Under the pieces are notes generated by a model, which ran no database searches, was not told where the DNA came from, and worked only from the letters and a program-made list of their open reading frames with translations. Made by a program: the position numbers and the translations under genes. A DNA stretch of 64,000 nt, from the NCBI GenBank assembly GCA_003245715.1, contig QKCJ01000024.1:170325-234324 (forward strand), in the 5' to 3' direction. Origin of the DNA: a bacterium (GTDB lineage: Bacteria > Planctomycetota > SZUA-567). Of this stretch, positions 26,950 through 36,171 are shown in pieces. Numbering within the stretch: the stretch's first letter is position 1; every line of letters begins with the position of its first letter.

Positions 26950-27876
26950 ATGAAAACAATATGCAATTTCATTTTCATTTTTGCTCTGGCGGGTATTTTT
27001 TTATATCCGCTAAACACGAAGACCAGCGCCGCAGAAAAACCGGTTATTTTTGTATCAATCCTCCCGCAGCAGTATCTGGCAGAGCGGATTGCCGGTGACA
27101 AGGTTGACTGCGAGGTTATGGTCCAACCGGGAAGCAGTCCGGCAACCTACGAGCCAAGCCCGAGACAAATGGCCAAGCTTTCAGACGCCAAAGCATACTT
27201 TGCCATCGGCGTTCCTTTTGAGCGCGCGTTTCTGACTAAAATCCAGAAGACCTATCCAAACCTGCCGGTTATAATGTCGCAGAAATCAATCCCGCTGCGC
27301 ATCATGGAAACAGAACACCAACACGAAAAAAATCCGCACAATAGCGCTGAGAAGAAAGAGCCTGAGGAGCATCAGCACCACGCCGGCGATAAAGATCCGC
27401 ACGTCTGGTTGAATCCGCTCTACGCGAAAATTATCGCCAGAAATATCACCACCGAGCTGGTTAGGATTCTTCCGGCGGATGCTGCGTATTTCAACGCAAA
27501 TCTCGGCAAACTTGAAAGTGATCTTGACAAGCTAAATACCGAACTCAAGACCGCACTCGCTCCGCTAAAAGGAAAAACCCTGCTGGTTTTCCATCCCGCC
27601 TTCGGTTATTTCGCCGACGCTTATAGCCTTCAGCAGGAGGCAATTGAGGTCGAAGGAAAATCACCTTCAGCCAAAGAACTTGGCCAACTTATTTCTGAAG
27701 CGAAAAAAGATGGCATTAAAGTAATCTTCGTGCAGCAGCAGTTCAGCACCAAGGCAGCCACTGCCGTAGCAAGAGCAATTGGCGGCGCGGTTGTACCAAT
27801 TGATCCTCTGGCAAAAGATTATATTGCAAATCTTCTGAATATCGCCAAAATAGTAAAAGAATCTCTAACGAAATAA
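26950..27876 (+). CDS. znuA: Zinc ABC transporter substrate-binding protein
   Basis: 308 residues, cluster A-I metal-binding protein. A signal peptide covers about 1-28 with no lipobox. A His- and Glu-rich loop (about residues 122-144, six histidines) precedes the first sure metal ligand H151 ('DPHVWLNP'); further ligands are H in 'LVFHPAFGYFA' and the acidic residue near 'IDPLAKDYI'. The first usual ligand histidine is replaced in 'SSPATYEPSP', a variant seen in some members. The loop fits a zinc rather than manganese importer. First gene of znuACB. Confidence 0.9.
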   Translation: MKTICNFIFIFALAGIFLYPLNTKTSAAEKPVIFVSILPQQYLAERIAGDKVDCEVMVQPGSSPATYEPSPRQMAKLSDAKAYFAIGVPFERAFLTKIQKTYPNLPVIMSQKSIPLRIMETEHQHEKNPHNSAEKKEPEEHQHHAGDKDPHVWLNPLYAKIIARNITTELVRILPADAAYFNANLGKLESDLDKLNTELKTALAPLKGKTLLVFHPAFGYFADAYSLQQEAIEVEGKSPSAKELGQLISEAKKDGIKVIFVQQQFSTKAATAVARAIGGAVVPIDPLAKDYIANLLNIAKIVKESLTK

Positions 27877-27926
27877 ACTGACCGCGGCTTGCGCATCAAC
27901 CTGCGTGAGCCGCCTTAAAGGACGCT

Positions 27927-28730
27927 ATGGAATATAAACCTGTTATCGAAGTAAGTGATGTCTGCTTTGCCTATGACAGCCAGGAAGTGCTGCATAATGC
28001 CAACATCATTATTCACGAAGGAAGCATGGTCGCAGTCGTCGGCCCTAACGGCGGCGGCAAGAGTACACTGCTCAAGCTGATCCTCGGGCTACTGACCCCA
28101 AACCTCGGCTCCATCAGAGTCCTTGGCACTACCCCACAGCAGGCCAGCGCGCATATCGGTTACGTCCCGCAGTATCTGCAATTTGACGAGGCCTTCCCGG
28201 TCACGGTAAATGATGTTGTGCTGATGGGGCGGATCGAGCGCAACTTCTTTGGTTTCTACCGCAGTGAAGACAAAAACGCAGCCCGCAACGCACTTGAACG
28301 GGTTCATCTTGACGGTTATCAGAAACGGCCATTCTCCGATCTCTCAGGTGGAGAACGCCAGCGTGTACTTATCGCCCAGGCACTGGCAACAGAAGCGAAA
28401 ATACTGCTTCTTGATGAGCCGACCGCCAATGTTGACAGTGTTGTGGAGAAACAGATCTTTGCCTTGCTTGAAGAACTCAACAAAGAAATTACCATAGTCA
28501 TGGTTTCGCACAATCTTAACGTCGTCACCAGCAGCGCCAGCCATATTGCCTGCGTCAACCACACTTCATCAATTGTGCCGATTGACAAATTTACCGAGGC
28601 CGATATCGACCGTGCCTTCCACCCCGGCCTTGCCGTCCTGCGCCACGGCAGCTGCTGCCCTGTTATCGACCCGTCACGCTCCATGAGCACCCCGCATAAA
28701 TGCGGCGACACTATCCATAAAAAAGGTTAA
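27927..28730 (+). CDS. znuC: Zinc ABC transporter ATP-binding protein
   Basis: 267 residues with Walker A GPNGGGKST, signature LSGGERQR, Walker B LLLDEPTANVD and switch histidine in 'VMVSHNLNVV'. It energises import through ZnuB. The last 35 residues contain a Cys/His-rich tail ('RHGSCCPVID', 'PHKCGDTIH') not needed for the ATPase, which might bind metal. Between znuA (50-base gap) and znuB (2-base gap). Confidence 0.92.
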   Translation: MEYKPVIEVSDVCFAYDSQEVLHNANIIIHEGSMVAVVGPNGGGKSTLLKLILGLLTPNLGSIRVLGTTPQQASAHIGYVPQYLQFDEAFPVTVNDVVLMGRIERNFFGFYRSEDKNAARNALERVHLDGYQKRPFSDLSGGERQRVLIAQALATEAKILLLDEPTANVDSVVEKQIFALLEELNKEITIVMVSHNLNVVTSSASHIACVNHTSSIVPIDKFTEADIDRAFHPGLAVLRHGSCCPVIDPSRSMSTPHKCGDTIHKKG

Positions 28731-28732
28731 AG

Positions 28733-29587
28733 ATGCCCATTTTCCTACACGATTTACTCCAACACAGCTTCCTTCAGTATGCCGTTCTGGCAGGCTTGCT
28801 TGCCGCTATCTCCTGCGGGATTGTCGGCAGCTACGTAGTTATCCGCCGCACCAGCTATATCGCGGGGGCTATCGCCCACTGCGTACTCGGCGGGATGGGA
28901 GCTGCGCGCTACCTGCAGACTACTCGCGGCATCAACTGGCTTACCCCTCTCTGGGGGGCAACGATTGCCGCAGTTATTGCCGGAGTAATCATAACCTTTG
29001 TCGGTAACGGCGAGAAAAAACGACAGGATACTATCCTCAGCGCTATCTGGTCGATCGGCATGGCTCTGGGTATCTCATTTATCGCCGCCACCCCCGGCTA
29101 CCAGCAGGATCTGATGAGCTTTCTCTTTGGCAACATTCTGATGGTCACGCCCGGTGATCTTGAAATGATGGCAGTGCTTGACGGATTTATAATCCTGGTC
29201 ACAATTCTTTTTTATAACAAATTCCTGACAATCAGCTTCCAGCCCCAACTGGCCAGACTGCGTGGCCTCAATACCACCTTCTATAATCTTCTCCTGACAA
29301 TTACAACCGCGCTGACAGTAGTCCTGCTGACGCAGATTGTCGGATTGATAATGGTTATTGCCCTGCTGACCCTGCCTACTGCTATCGCAGCTATCTGCAC
29401 CAGAAAACTGCCGGTAATGATGCTGCTTTCCTGTATTTTCTGCCTCACCCTGACCACAGCCGGCCTCGGTATCAGCTACGCCCCCGAACTTCCCGCCGGC
29501 GCGACAATTATCGAACTTGCCGGCGCCAGCTATATACTCGCAGCCATTTTTAAATATATTAAATCCCGCCGCTCAAAAATAAGTTAA
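28733..29587 (+). CDS. znuB: Zinc ABC transporter permease
   Basis: 284 residues, ABC-3 family permease with eight or so hydrophobic helices. Conserved parts: 'GSYVVIRRTSYIAGAIAHCV' near the N-terminus, 'DLMSFLFGNILMV' in the middle and 'LTQIVGLIMVIALLTLPTA' towards the C-terminus. Starts 2 bases after the znuC stop, so it is coupled. No terminator is obvious downstream. Confidence 0.93.
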   Translation: MPIFLHDLLQHSFLQYAVLAGLLAAISCGIVGSYVVIRRTSYIAGAIAHCVLGGMGAARYLQTTRGINWLTPLWGATIAAVIAGVIITFVGNGEKKRQDTILSAIWSIGMALGISFIAATPGYQQDLMSFLFGNILMVTPGDLEMMAVLDGFIILVTILFYNKFLTISFQPQLARLRGLNTTFYNLLLTITTALTVVLLTQIVGLIMVIALLTLPTAIAAICTRKLPVMMLLSCIFCLTLTTAGLGISYAPELPAGATIIELAGASYILAAIFKYIKSRRSKIS

Positions 29588-29625
29588 AAGCTCTAGCCGC
29601 AAAACTATAATCTCTTCAAGAAAAA

Positions 29626-29937
29626 TCAACTTACCCAATGACTGGCATCCAAAGTTACAGCATACAAGGCAACCAGATAGGCAATTATCCACAAGCCGCT
29701 ATCTACAAAAAACTGAATCGGGCGATCCGCATAGCGCACCTCACCATGCTGCAAAGTTGTTATTTTCTTTTGCGCAATCACCTCAAAGACCGCTTTAGCA
29801 AAACCTGTCCCCAATTACCATTCAAATGTGCTCCCAAAGAGCGGAGCATGATTAAACCGCCCCACCAGCCAAGCTAGAAAAGACAGAATAAAGACTGCTC
29901 TTTTATAGTGCGATTTCAGGCTTTGCAGCATAAGCAT
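29626..29937 (-). pseudogene. Small membrane-protein ORF interrupted by an in-frame TAA
   Basis: From ATG 29937 (or 29931) the minus strand reads 40 codons with a hydrophobic helix ('AVFILSFLAWLVGRF'), meets TAA at 29817-29815, and continues in the same frame for 62 more codons ending at 29626. The second part has a protein-like segment 'EVIAQKKITTLQHGEVRY' and another membrane helix ('LWIIAYLVALYAVTL'). Continuous sense character on both sides of the stop suggests a gene with a nonsense mutation rather than two genes. Family not recognised. It lies just beyond the csp terminator with no visible promoter or Shine-Dalgarno. Confidence 0.45.
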
Positions 29938-29957
29938 AATTTTCGATTAAAAATAAA

Positions 29958-29983
29958 ACCGTTCTCCAAGCCGGAGAACGGTT
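29958..29983 (-). terminator. Rho-independent terminator of the cold-shock gene
   Basis: Read on the minus strand, AACCGTTCTCC pairs with GGAGAACGGTT around a 5-base loop and is followed by a T-rich stretch (TTATTTTT). The stem is perfect over 11 pairs. Confidence 0.85.
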
Positions 29984-30039
29984 TGTGGATATGGTGGTTC
30001 GCAGTAACGAGTACTAGGTACTATGCAAACAGACTGTAA

Positions 30040-30246
30040 TTAGTCTGCAAGACGAACGTTAGTAGCTTCCGGTCCCTTTTTGCCTTCAGCAGGTTCATAC
30101 TGAACCTTCTGATTGTCGGCAAGAGACTTGTACCCTTCCTGAACGATGTTGGAGTAATGGACGAAAAGGTCCTGACCGCCATCATCTGGGATAATAAAAC
30201 CATAACCCTTTTGGTTGCTGAACCATTTGACGGTTCCTGTAGCCAA
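30040..30246 (-). CDS. csp: Cold-shock domain protein
   Basis: 68 residues, standard CspA-family length. RNP1 'GYGFII' and RNP2 'DLFVHYSNI' are present, with the N-terminal '[11 protein letters not shown]'. It binds single-stranded RNA or DNA. I place the start at TTG 30246 (AAGGAG 8 bases upstream); the frame continues to 30348 but the extra residues are unlike the family. The promoter at 30388-30416 gives a leader of about 135 bases, typical of cold-regulated csp mRNAs. Confidence 0.93.
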   Translation of the reverse strand: MATGTVKWFSNQKGYGFIIPDDGGQDLFVHYSNIVQEGYKSLADNQKVQYEPAEGKKGPEATNVRLAD

Positions 30247-30387
30247 TGTACTTCTCCTTGTAAAACTTGCTCCCGATAAAAAACATTCTTTAGTTACCCC
30301 TGACCTCTTGGGAGCTATCAAGGAAACTGACAATCCAACGCGCCGCAAACATTAGAGGCAGGAATCAAAACGTGGATTACATCATTA

Positions 30388-30416
30388 AGTAAACCCGATT
30401 TCATCCCCGGCGTCAA
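30388..30416 (-). promoter_or_regulatory. Predicted promoter of csp with a long 5' leader
   Basis: On the minus strand TTGACG (30416-30411), 17-base spacer, TTTACT (30393-30388). The start near 30381 leaves about 135 untranslated bases before the TTG start, as in other cold-shock genes. The rest of 30247-30580 is AT-rich, with only this promoter and the terminator at 30509-30534. Confidence 0.5.
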
Positions 30417-30508
30417 CAAAAAAATTACGAATATTTTTTTTATTTTTTAATACACAACAAATCAACTTCACACATTCCAAACACAAAATTCATGTTTTGG
30501 CAAAAAAA

Positions 30509-30534
30509 GCCTGACGCATCATGCAGCGTCAGGC
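30509..30534 (-). terminator. Rho-independent terminator of the sugar ABC operon
   Basis: Minus-strand GCCTGACGC (30534-30526) pairs with GCGTCAGGC (30517-30509) around 8 bases, followed by seven T. It ends the operon 35691-30581. Confidence 0.88.
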
Positions 30535-30580
30535 TTGTATTACAGATACAAACACAGGAAATTTGCCTTACTATCCCTGC

Positions 30581-31555
30581 TTATCCCTTGACCGCACCGG
30601 CAGCAATACCCTTGACAAACAGGCGCATGGTGAAGACAAAAAGCAGAATCAGCGGTATCGAAGCAATTGAATAACCAGCCATCATCTCACCCCACATCTT
30701 GACATACTCGCCATCAAGCTTGACCAAACCGGCAGCCAAAGTCAGGAGCGCGTCGTCACGGATGAGGATGAACGGAAGGATAAAATCATTCCAGAGCTGG
30801 ATAAACTGCAGGATCGCCAGAGTCGAAATAACCGAACCGGACATCGGCAGAACGATATTGACAATCTGCATGAACGGACTTGCACCGTCAACCTCGGCTG
30901 AGTCAAAGAGGTCCTGCGGGATATCTTCAATAAAGTTGCGAAGAACATAGATCTGGACAACCTGCGCACCGGTAGTACCCATAATAACCAGCGCCCACAA
31001 GCTGTTAAGAAGATCAAGGTTTCTCAGCAGCATAAACAGCGGGATCAGGTTGGCAACACTCGGCATCAGCATCAGAACCAGAAATACATACCATAGTATG
31101 CTGGAACCGGCAATCCGGTAACGGGCGAAGAAAAACGCCGCGCACATACTCAGGCACAGAGCACAGACCACCGCAGTAACAGCGACAAAGACCGTGTTAA
31201 AGATGTACCCGCCGACAATCCCCCAGGCCTTGCTCCAGTTCTCCCAGTGGATCGTTGTGGAGGTACTTTTGCGAACCATGGGCCAGTCCTTGCTCTCGGG
31301 AGTCAGGCCGCGCTCACGGGCTTCAATTGCGGCGTTGATCGACTTGGGATCATAAGTTCCCGGCTTGTCTGAGGCCGGAACCCAGTCAAAGGTTTCAGTC
31401 AGACCGGCCAGATCCGGCAGACCAAAAGGTGACGCGGCAAACTGTTTGTTGTTCTTCAGGCTGATATTAAAGGTCATATACAGCGGAAAAAAGGAAAAAC
31501 CGAGAATCGTTATAATAAGTGCATGTTTTACTATTTCGGGCCAGCGTTTATTCAT
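30581..31555 (-). CDS. Carbohydrate ABC transporter permease, MalG type
   Basis: 324 residues, about 40 longer than typical MalG. The first periplasmic loop is enlarged (about residues 30-115). The EAA loop that contacts the ATPase reads 'DSAEVDGASPFMQIVNIVLP'. Six membrane helices are expected. It pairs with the MalF-type protein directly upstream (2-base gap). No ATP-binding gene is in the operon, so a shared ATPase encoded elsewhere is likely. Sugar unknown. Confidence 0.88.
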   Translation of the reverse strand: MNKRWPEIVKHALIITILGFSFFPLYMTFNISLKNNKQFAASPFGLPDLAGLTETFDWVPASDKPGTYDPKSINAAIEARERGLTPESKDWPMVRKSTSTTIHWENWSKAWGIVGGYIFNTVFVAVTAVVCALCLSMCAAFFFARYRIAGSSILWYVFLVLMLMPSVANLIPLFMLLRNLDLLNSLWALVIMGTTGAQVVQIYVLRNFIEDIPQDLFDSAEVDGASPFMQIVNIVLPMSGSVISTLAILQFIQLWNDFILPFILIRDDALLTLAAGLVKLDGEYVKMWGEMMAGYSIASIPLILLFVFTMRLFVKGIAAGAVKG

Positions 31556-31557
31556 TA

Positions 31558-32868
31558 TTATTTCTCCACTCTCACATAACGGTTATTGACTTCGGTAAGA
31601 ATGAGGATAAATACGAACAGCACCAGACCAATGGCACAAGCCTTGCCCGCATACCCCTCCACAAAAGCGTTCTTGAACATATACAGCCCAGGAACAAGCG
31701 CAACACCCTTGGGGCCACCTGAATCGCCAAGGATAATAAGAATCTGGCCGTAAGTCTTGAGTGTTGCAATAACCATCATAATCAGGTTGATTCGTACCTG
31801 AGTTAGAATCAACGGCAACTCAATCTTGGTAAACTTCTGGAACCAGTTGACACCGTCAAGGTCTGCAGCTTCGTAAACATCTTCAGAGATGCTGGAAAGA
31901 CCGGCAAGGTAAAGCAGAACACCAACCACCCCAACCCACGGGAAGCCCCAGAAAATAAGTGAAGGCAGAACCAGCTTCGCATCACCCAGCCATGATGGCG
32001 GACGTCCCTCGACAAAAACACCCCAGTGAAAAATGCCGTCAATCCAGATCAGCAGATCAATCAGGCCCGTACGGTAAAGAATAATATTAAGCACGCCCTG
32101 GTTAGGATCATAAAAGAACTTCCAGACCAGCAGGTAAACCATCGCCGGAATAATCATCGGCACAACAAAGAGCACACGGTAAATATACTGTGCCTTTTCA
32201 TTCTTTAGACGGTGGATAAAGACCGCCGCAATAATTGACGGAATCATCTTAACGACGTTTGCCACAACCAACAGGAAGATCACCGCAAAACCATACCAGA
32301 GAATCTTGTCACCGGTGTTCTGCATGGAAAGGTCAAAGAACCAGAGCGTACCAAAAACCACGCCAAGAACCTTTATCGCGTTGGTGAATCCGTTATTCCA
32401 GACAATGTTAAGCAGGATTGCCCCGATCACACTTACCATTGATACAGTAATCCAGCTCGCAGCATCAGCAGCAGAAAGACCAAGGATTGTGGCTTCAGTG
32501 GCGGAAGAAAGCGAAATCTCACCTACCGCGCCAAAGATTATCGCACCAACAAGCGTGACAAAGCCGCACAAAGCCCATTTCGCCCAACCTTTGGCCCAGC
32601 CGGGTTTGCCGGTAAGGGCCATCATCATCAGACAGATCCAGACAGCCAGCACAGTCCAGAGTGTCGGGGACCAGCCAAGCAGGTCACGGAAATTGTCCAG
32701 ACCAATAAAATCTTCAATCGCCGAACCATTCCAACGGTAAAAGGAGTGATAAATAGCATTGATCGCCGGATAATATGAGAACACACAGATGAGGAACAAA
32801 CTGGGAAGTATGAAGAGATATACCGGCCAGCGATATCTTATTTGTTTAAAACTAATTACTTTTGGCAT
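31558..32868 (-). CDS. Carbohydrate ABC transporter permease, MalF/UgpA type with extra membrane segment
   Basis: 436 residues against about 290-310 for typical UgpA-like permeases. The first helix (about 15-36) is normal, and the C-terminal core carries the EAA loop 'EAADLDGVNWFQKFTKIELP'. Between them about 130 residues are inserted (roughly 66-190) with up to four more hydrophobic helices, e.g. 'LWTVLAVWICLMMMALTG' and 'WALCGFVTLVGAIIFGAVG'. MalF of E. coli also has extra helices, but this sequence is not like it. It sits between the binding-protein gene (6-base gap) and the MalG-type gene. Confidence 0.85.
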   Translation of the reverse strand: MPKVISFKQIRYRWPVYLFILPSLFLICVFSYYPAINAIYHSFYRWNGSAIEDFIGLDNFRDLLGWSPTLWTVLAVWICLMMMALTGKPGWAKGWAKWALCGFVTLVGAIIFGAVGEISLSSATEATILGLSAADAASWITVSMVSVIGAILLNIVWNNGFTNAIKVLGVVFGTLWFFDLSMQNTGDKILWYGFAVIFLLVVANVVKMIPSIIAAVFIHRLKNEKAQYIYRVLFVVPMIIPAMVYLLVWKFFYDPNQGVLNIILYRTGLIDLLIWIDGIFHWGVFVEGRPPSWLGDAKLVLPSLIFWGFPWVGVVGVLLYLAGLSSISEDVYEAADLDGVNWFQKFTKIELPLILTQVRINLIMMVIATLKTYGQILIILGDSGGPKGVALVPGLYMFKNAFVEGYAGKACAIGLVLFVFILILTEVNNRYVRVEK

Positions 32869-32874
32869 TTCTGA

Positions 32875-34614
32875 TTACTCCTCTTCAGCAAAGGGGTTTT
32901 GTGTCATCAACGAAAGGACCTTCTGAGCCATCTTATTACCCTTTTCAAGAAGATTCTTGAAGTACTCCTGATAATAGACTTCAACAAGGTTGCTGATACG
33001 GCTCTCCCACAAATAACGCTGGCGCAGCTTTGCGGTTTCACTCAGCTTGACGCCTTCGGCAGCAGGAAGATCCCACTCGGTTGCATAACGGGCAACCCCG
33101 AGGTTAAAGGAGAAGGTTGCATCAAGAACCAGCCGGCGTTCAAGAGTTGTCTGGAAAGCGCGCTGCAGGTCCAGAGCGTAAGCCTTTGGCAGATTTTTGG
33201 ACAGTTCTTCCTTATATTGATCGTAAGTAGTTTTATGCTCAACATACTCCCATAATGACTGCTCGTAAGCAGCCTGCGAGTAGCTGCCTCCTGTGAAAAA
33301 ATCAGACCCCCAGAAACCATCGGAAGTCGGCTTGAAATTAGTCATAACCCCATAGACTTTTGCCCCCTTGATTGCGGGCAACCACTTGAAATCACGGTTA
33401 AGCTCTTCATTGACCTTTCTTGAGGTCAGATACATCAGAAAGTGCATGGCAATATCAGGGTGCTGTGAAAACTTGGTCACCCCAAACTGCATGGAGATAC
33501 CAACACTTGCCTCGGAGAGCGGGCCGGCCAGAAAACGGCCGAATTCCTTATCCTCTTTGGTAGGAAGCGGAAAGTCGCAGACACCAACCGGAAAGTCGGC
33601 ATTCTGGATATAACCGTTGGCGTCCCAGACACCGGAAGCAATAAAGGCAGACTTGCGGCGGGTAAAGGCAAAACCAGCGTCCATTCGCTGCATCGCCATA
33701 AAACCGACGGGGAACTGTTTGGTAATCTCTCTTACCGCTTTATGGCTTACCTCAATCTGGTTGGAATCCAGACTGTAAATTCCGTCGATATAGGCCAGCG
33801 CCGTTTCCATTTTATCCAGCGCACCGCTATATGAGAGGTCAGCCTTGAACATCAGATCAAAGGTCAGAGGGGAGGTATAACGCTTTTCAAAAAAGTTAAG
33901 CTGGTATTTGGAACCGGCAATCGGCACAAAACCGGTCATATCATTTTTCTTTGCCCACGCTCTCAGATCCTCACACATCTTCAGGAACTGGCGGAAATCT
34001 TTCGGGGGGGCATCGGTTCCAAAGACCTCTCTGAGAATCTCTTTGTTATAAAAAAGACGGACTGTAACCATACTCAGGCCAGCGCCGTAATACTCAAGCG
34101 TTTCGGCATCAAGCGCACCATTAAGGCCATCATAAAAAGTGTCAGCCCAGGCAACCCCTTCAAGGTCAGTGCCCTTGTTATACGGATTTGGCCTAGTCAC
34201 ATACTCGTTGGTGGCCCGGAAGAACCGTCTGGTATAATCCTTGTCGTACATACCAATCTGTATGAGGTCTGGGGCAGTACCACCGATACACTGCGTCTGG
34301 ACATACTGACGGTAGGCTTTTTCGTTGATCGGGTTCTGAACAACCTTGACCTCAACACCGGTCTGCTCTTTATAGACTTTTTCAAACTCGCGTGCTTTTT
34401 CATCAATAACCTGCCGCACGCCGGCCTCAAGCTGCCAGTGGGTCATGCGGATAACAACCCGGCCACCCTTTCCGGCTTCGGAAACAACCTCATTCTTCTT
34501 GACAATAATCACATTGACCACTGCGGTTATATAAGCAGTGAGAAGAAAGGCAATAGCAAGGTAGTTCGACCACTTGCTGCCTTCGTTCTCCTCCTTGATT
34601 TCATCATCTGCCAT
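32875..34614 (-). CDS. Membrane-anchored extracellular sugar-binding protein (family 1 SBP)
   Basis: 579 residues. An acidic, hydrophilic start is followed by one membrane helix (about 16-38, 'YLAIAFLLTAYITAVVNVII') and no lipobox or cleavable signal, so the domain is held by an N-terminal anchor. The binding domain begins at 'VVIRMTHWQLEAGVRQVIDE' and has 'GGTAPDLIQIG', typical of MalE/UgpB-like proteins. It is longer than usual, with a C-terminal helical extension of about 80 residues. It probably delivers a sugar or oligosaccharide to the two permeases downstream. Confidence 0.85.
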   Translation of the reverse strand: MADDEIKEENEGSKWSNYLAIAFLLTAYITAVVNVIIVKKNEVVSEAGKGGRVVIRMTHWQLEAGVRQVIDEKAREFEKVYKEQTGVEVKVVQNPINEKAYRQYVQTQCIGGTAPDLIQIGMYDKDYTRRFFRATNEYVTRPNPYNKGTDLEGVAWADTFYDGLNGALDAETLEYYGAGLSMVTVRLFYNKEILREVFGTDAPPKDFRQFLKMCEDLRAWAKKNDMTGFVPIAGSKYQLNFFEKRYTSPLTFDLMFKADLSYSGALDKMETALAYIDGIYSLDSNQIEVSHKAVREITKQFPVGFMAMQRMDAGFAFTRRKSAFIASGVWDANGYIQNADFPVGVCDFPLPTKEDKEFGRFLAGPLSEASVGISMQFGVTKFSQHPDIAMHFLMYLTSRKVNEELNRDFKWLPAIKGAKVYGVMTNFKPTSDGFWGSDFFTGGSYSQAAYEQSLWEYVEHKTTYDQYKEELSKNLPKAYALDLQRAFQTTLERRLVLDATFSFNLGVARYATEWDLPAAEGVKLSETAKLRQRYLWESRISNLVEVYYQEYFKNLLEKGNKMAQKVLSLMTQNPFAEEE

Positions 34615-34701
34615 AGTATTTATACTCCTGAACTCTTCTTAAACAATCAAATTGAATACTTCAAAAAACTACTGTTGCGCCGTCGTTGCAGAAGGTTTCT
34701 G

Positions 34702-35691
34702 CTACTTATCCTGCTTAACAGGCTGGGCAGGCGTACTTTGTTCAGTAGTATCAACAAGCGGAATTTCAGGCAGCGGGTCACCAGCAGGCAGGCCAAGATA
34801 TGAAAAGTCCTTTGACCCAACGATGCGGGATTTGTAAACCCCCTTCTCAATCTCAAGAGCGCGTAATTTGGAATAATACCCCTGTGTCGAGGTCGGCACA
34901 TCCTTTGCCAGAATGCGGTAATATTTGATTGCGTCTGGGTAATTCTTAAGAACACGGTCGCTGATATTGGCTATTTTAAAAATTGTGGCCGAAAGGATTG
35001 AACGGTTCTTGATTCCGAGTGAATACTGCTTTTTGAGACAATCTACTTCAAGCTGGCAATCATCAACACACCGGGCCAATGCCGCGACCAGACCATATGC
35101 GATACCTTCAAAATCGCCGCCTTCAATCAAAGGAATCAGCTTCTTTGATTTTTCGATGCCCTCAAGGAACTGTGCCTTGTCAGGACGCATCAGATAACTG
35201 GCAAGATAACGAAGAACTATCTGCTGACCAAGAAATGATTTCTTATCGGTGAGGGAATCGAGGGATTTCTGATAATAATCGCGTGCCTGCTTATAATCGG
35301 GCTTATCCTTGGTAATACAGGCATAGCCGATATTGAACAGCACAAATGAACGTGACTCATGCAGTTCGCCAAGGTCTTTGAGAATCAGCTTGTAATCCTC
35401 AATCGCCTCTTCAGGCTGACGCCCAGGCGCGCGGTACTGCTTTACCATGGCAAGGCCTATTCTGGCCTGTAAAACATGTTTCCCGCTGACACCATCCTCC
35501 GAGATCACACCCAAAAACAGGTTGTTTGCCTTCTCCCAGTTCTGGAAACCGTACTCATCCCAGGCAGTAGCAAGCATCTTGCCGGTCTTGGACTGTGCCT
35601 TGCCTTCCGCCGCCCAAGCAGCAGAAACCGCCACAAAGGACAGACAACAGACACAAAGCACCGCAAAGAATCTTCGTCTCATCTTCTCCAT
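34702..35691 (-). CDS. Exported TPR-like protein at the head of the sugar ABC operon
   Basis: About 329 residues from ATG 35691, which has GGAGGGAG right upstream. A signal peptide (about 1-28, 'CCLSFVAVSAAWAAE') precedes TPR-like helix pairs, e.g. 'KHVLQARIGLAMVKQYRA' and 'DYKQARDYYQKSLDSL'. The C-terminus is Pro/Gln-rich. The binding-protein gene follows after 87 bases. A periplasmic TPR scaffold beside a sugar importer may organise uptake or polysaccharide handling; this is inference. Confidence 0.75.
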   Translation of the reverse strand: MEKMRRRFFAVLCVCCLSFVAVSAAWAAEGKAQSKTGKMLATAWDEYGFQNWEKANNLFLGVISEDGVSGKHVLQARIGLAMVKQYRAPGRQPEEAIEDYKLILKDLGELHESRSFVLFNIGYACITKDKPDYKQARDYYQKSLDSLTDKKSFLGQQIVLRYLASYLMRPDKAQFLEGIEKSKKLIPLIEGGDFEGIAYGLVAALARCVDDCQLEVDCLKKQYSLGIKNRSILSATIFKIANISDRVLKNYPDAIKYYRILAKDVPTSTQGYYSKLRALEIEKGVYKSRIVGSKDFSYLGLPAGDPLPEIPLVDTTEQSTPAQPVKQDK

Positions 35692-36171
35692 AACTCCCTC
35701 CAAATTTCAACAAAAAATATCTATTATGATTTATCGCGCATATTACAATTTTATGTAGGAAAGCTTACGAAAAAAAACACGTGACCGCTCATATTCGGCA
35801 AGCCGAGTAGGAAACGTAAGCATTATAATAACTAAAATCGAAAAAGGTTCAAGGAATTGCAGCTTTAAAGGAAAAACAGACCCAATAAACCGCTGGAATT
35901 TTTTACCTTCATTTTTTACTATCAGTAACCTTTTGAGAGTTTCACATCGCAGTGAAACCATCAATATATACCATGTTTCAACCTTAAGCAAATTCAAAAT
36001 ATTACATCACTGTATCTAATCGAGATTTTCATCTTTATTGTTTACATCCACACAATTATTTTTTACACTTATAAAAATAGTTGTAATTAGCTTGATATTA
36101 TAGGCATATATTAATTGAATTATTGCATAGGCAAGGATATGTACTCGTTTTGCAAGACAAGGAAAAAATAA
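35692..36171. other. AT-rich divergent intergenic region
   Basis: 480 bases between the TPR gene (minus) and a plus-strand membrane gene. It holds the inverted repeat at 35939-35958. An 84-codon minus-strand frame at 35743-35997 lacks a Shine-Dalgarno and looks like AT-rich noise. No RNA gene is recognised. Confidence 0.5.
35939..35958. promoter_or_regulatory. Inverted repeat GTTTCAC-N6-GTGAAAC, operator candidate
   Basis: Two perfect 7-base arms (35939-35945 and 35952-35958) about 250 bases upstream of the sugar ABC operon start. TTTCAC/GTGAAA arms recall LacI- or GntR-type operators, but the 6-base spacer is not diagnostic and the distance is long. Confidence 0.35.

Larger units (their letters stand above)
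29588..30039. other. Intergenic region after znuB
   Basis: 452 bases between znuB and the convergent cold-shock gene. Apart from the interrupted ORF at 29626-29937 and the csp terminator at 29958-29983, I see nothing. No terminator for the znu operon is evident. Confidence 0.5.

Noticed and set aside
29638..29877. 79-codon plus-strand frame after znuB
   Set aside because: Antisense to the interrupted membrane ORF, whose translation looks much more protein-like.
35743..35997. 84-codon minus-strand frame upstream of the TPR gene
   Set aside because: AT-rich, no Shine-Dalgarno, no recognisable features; most likely chance.
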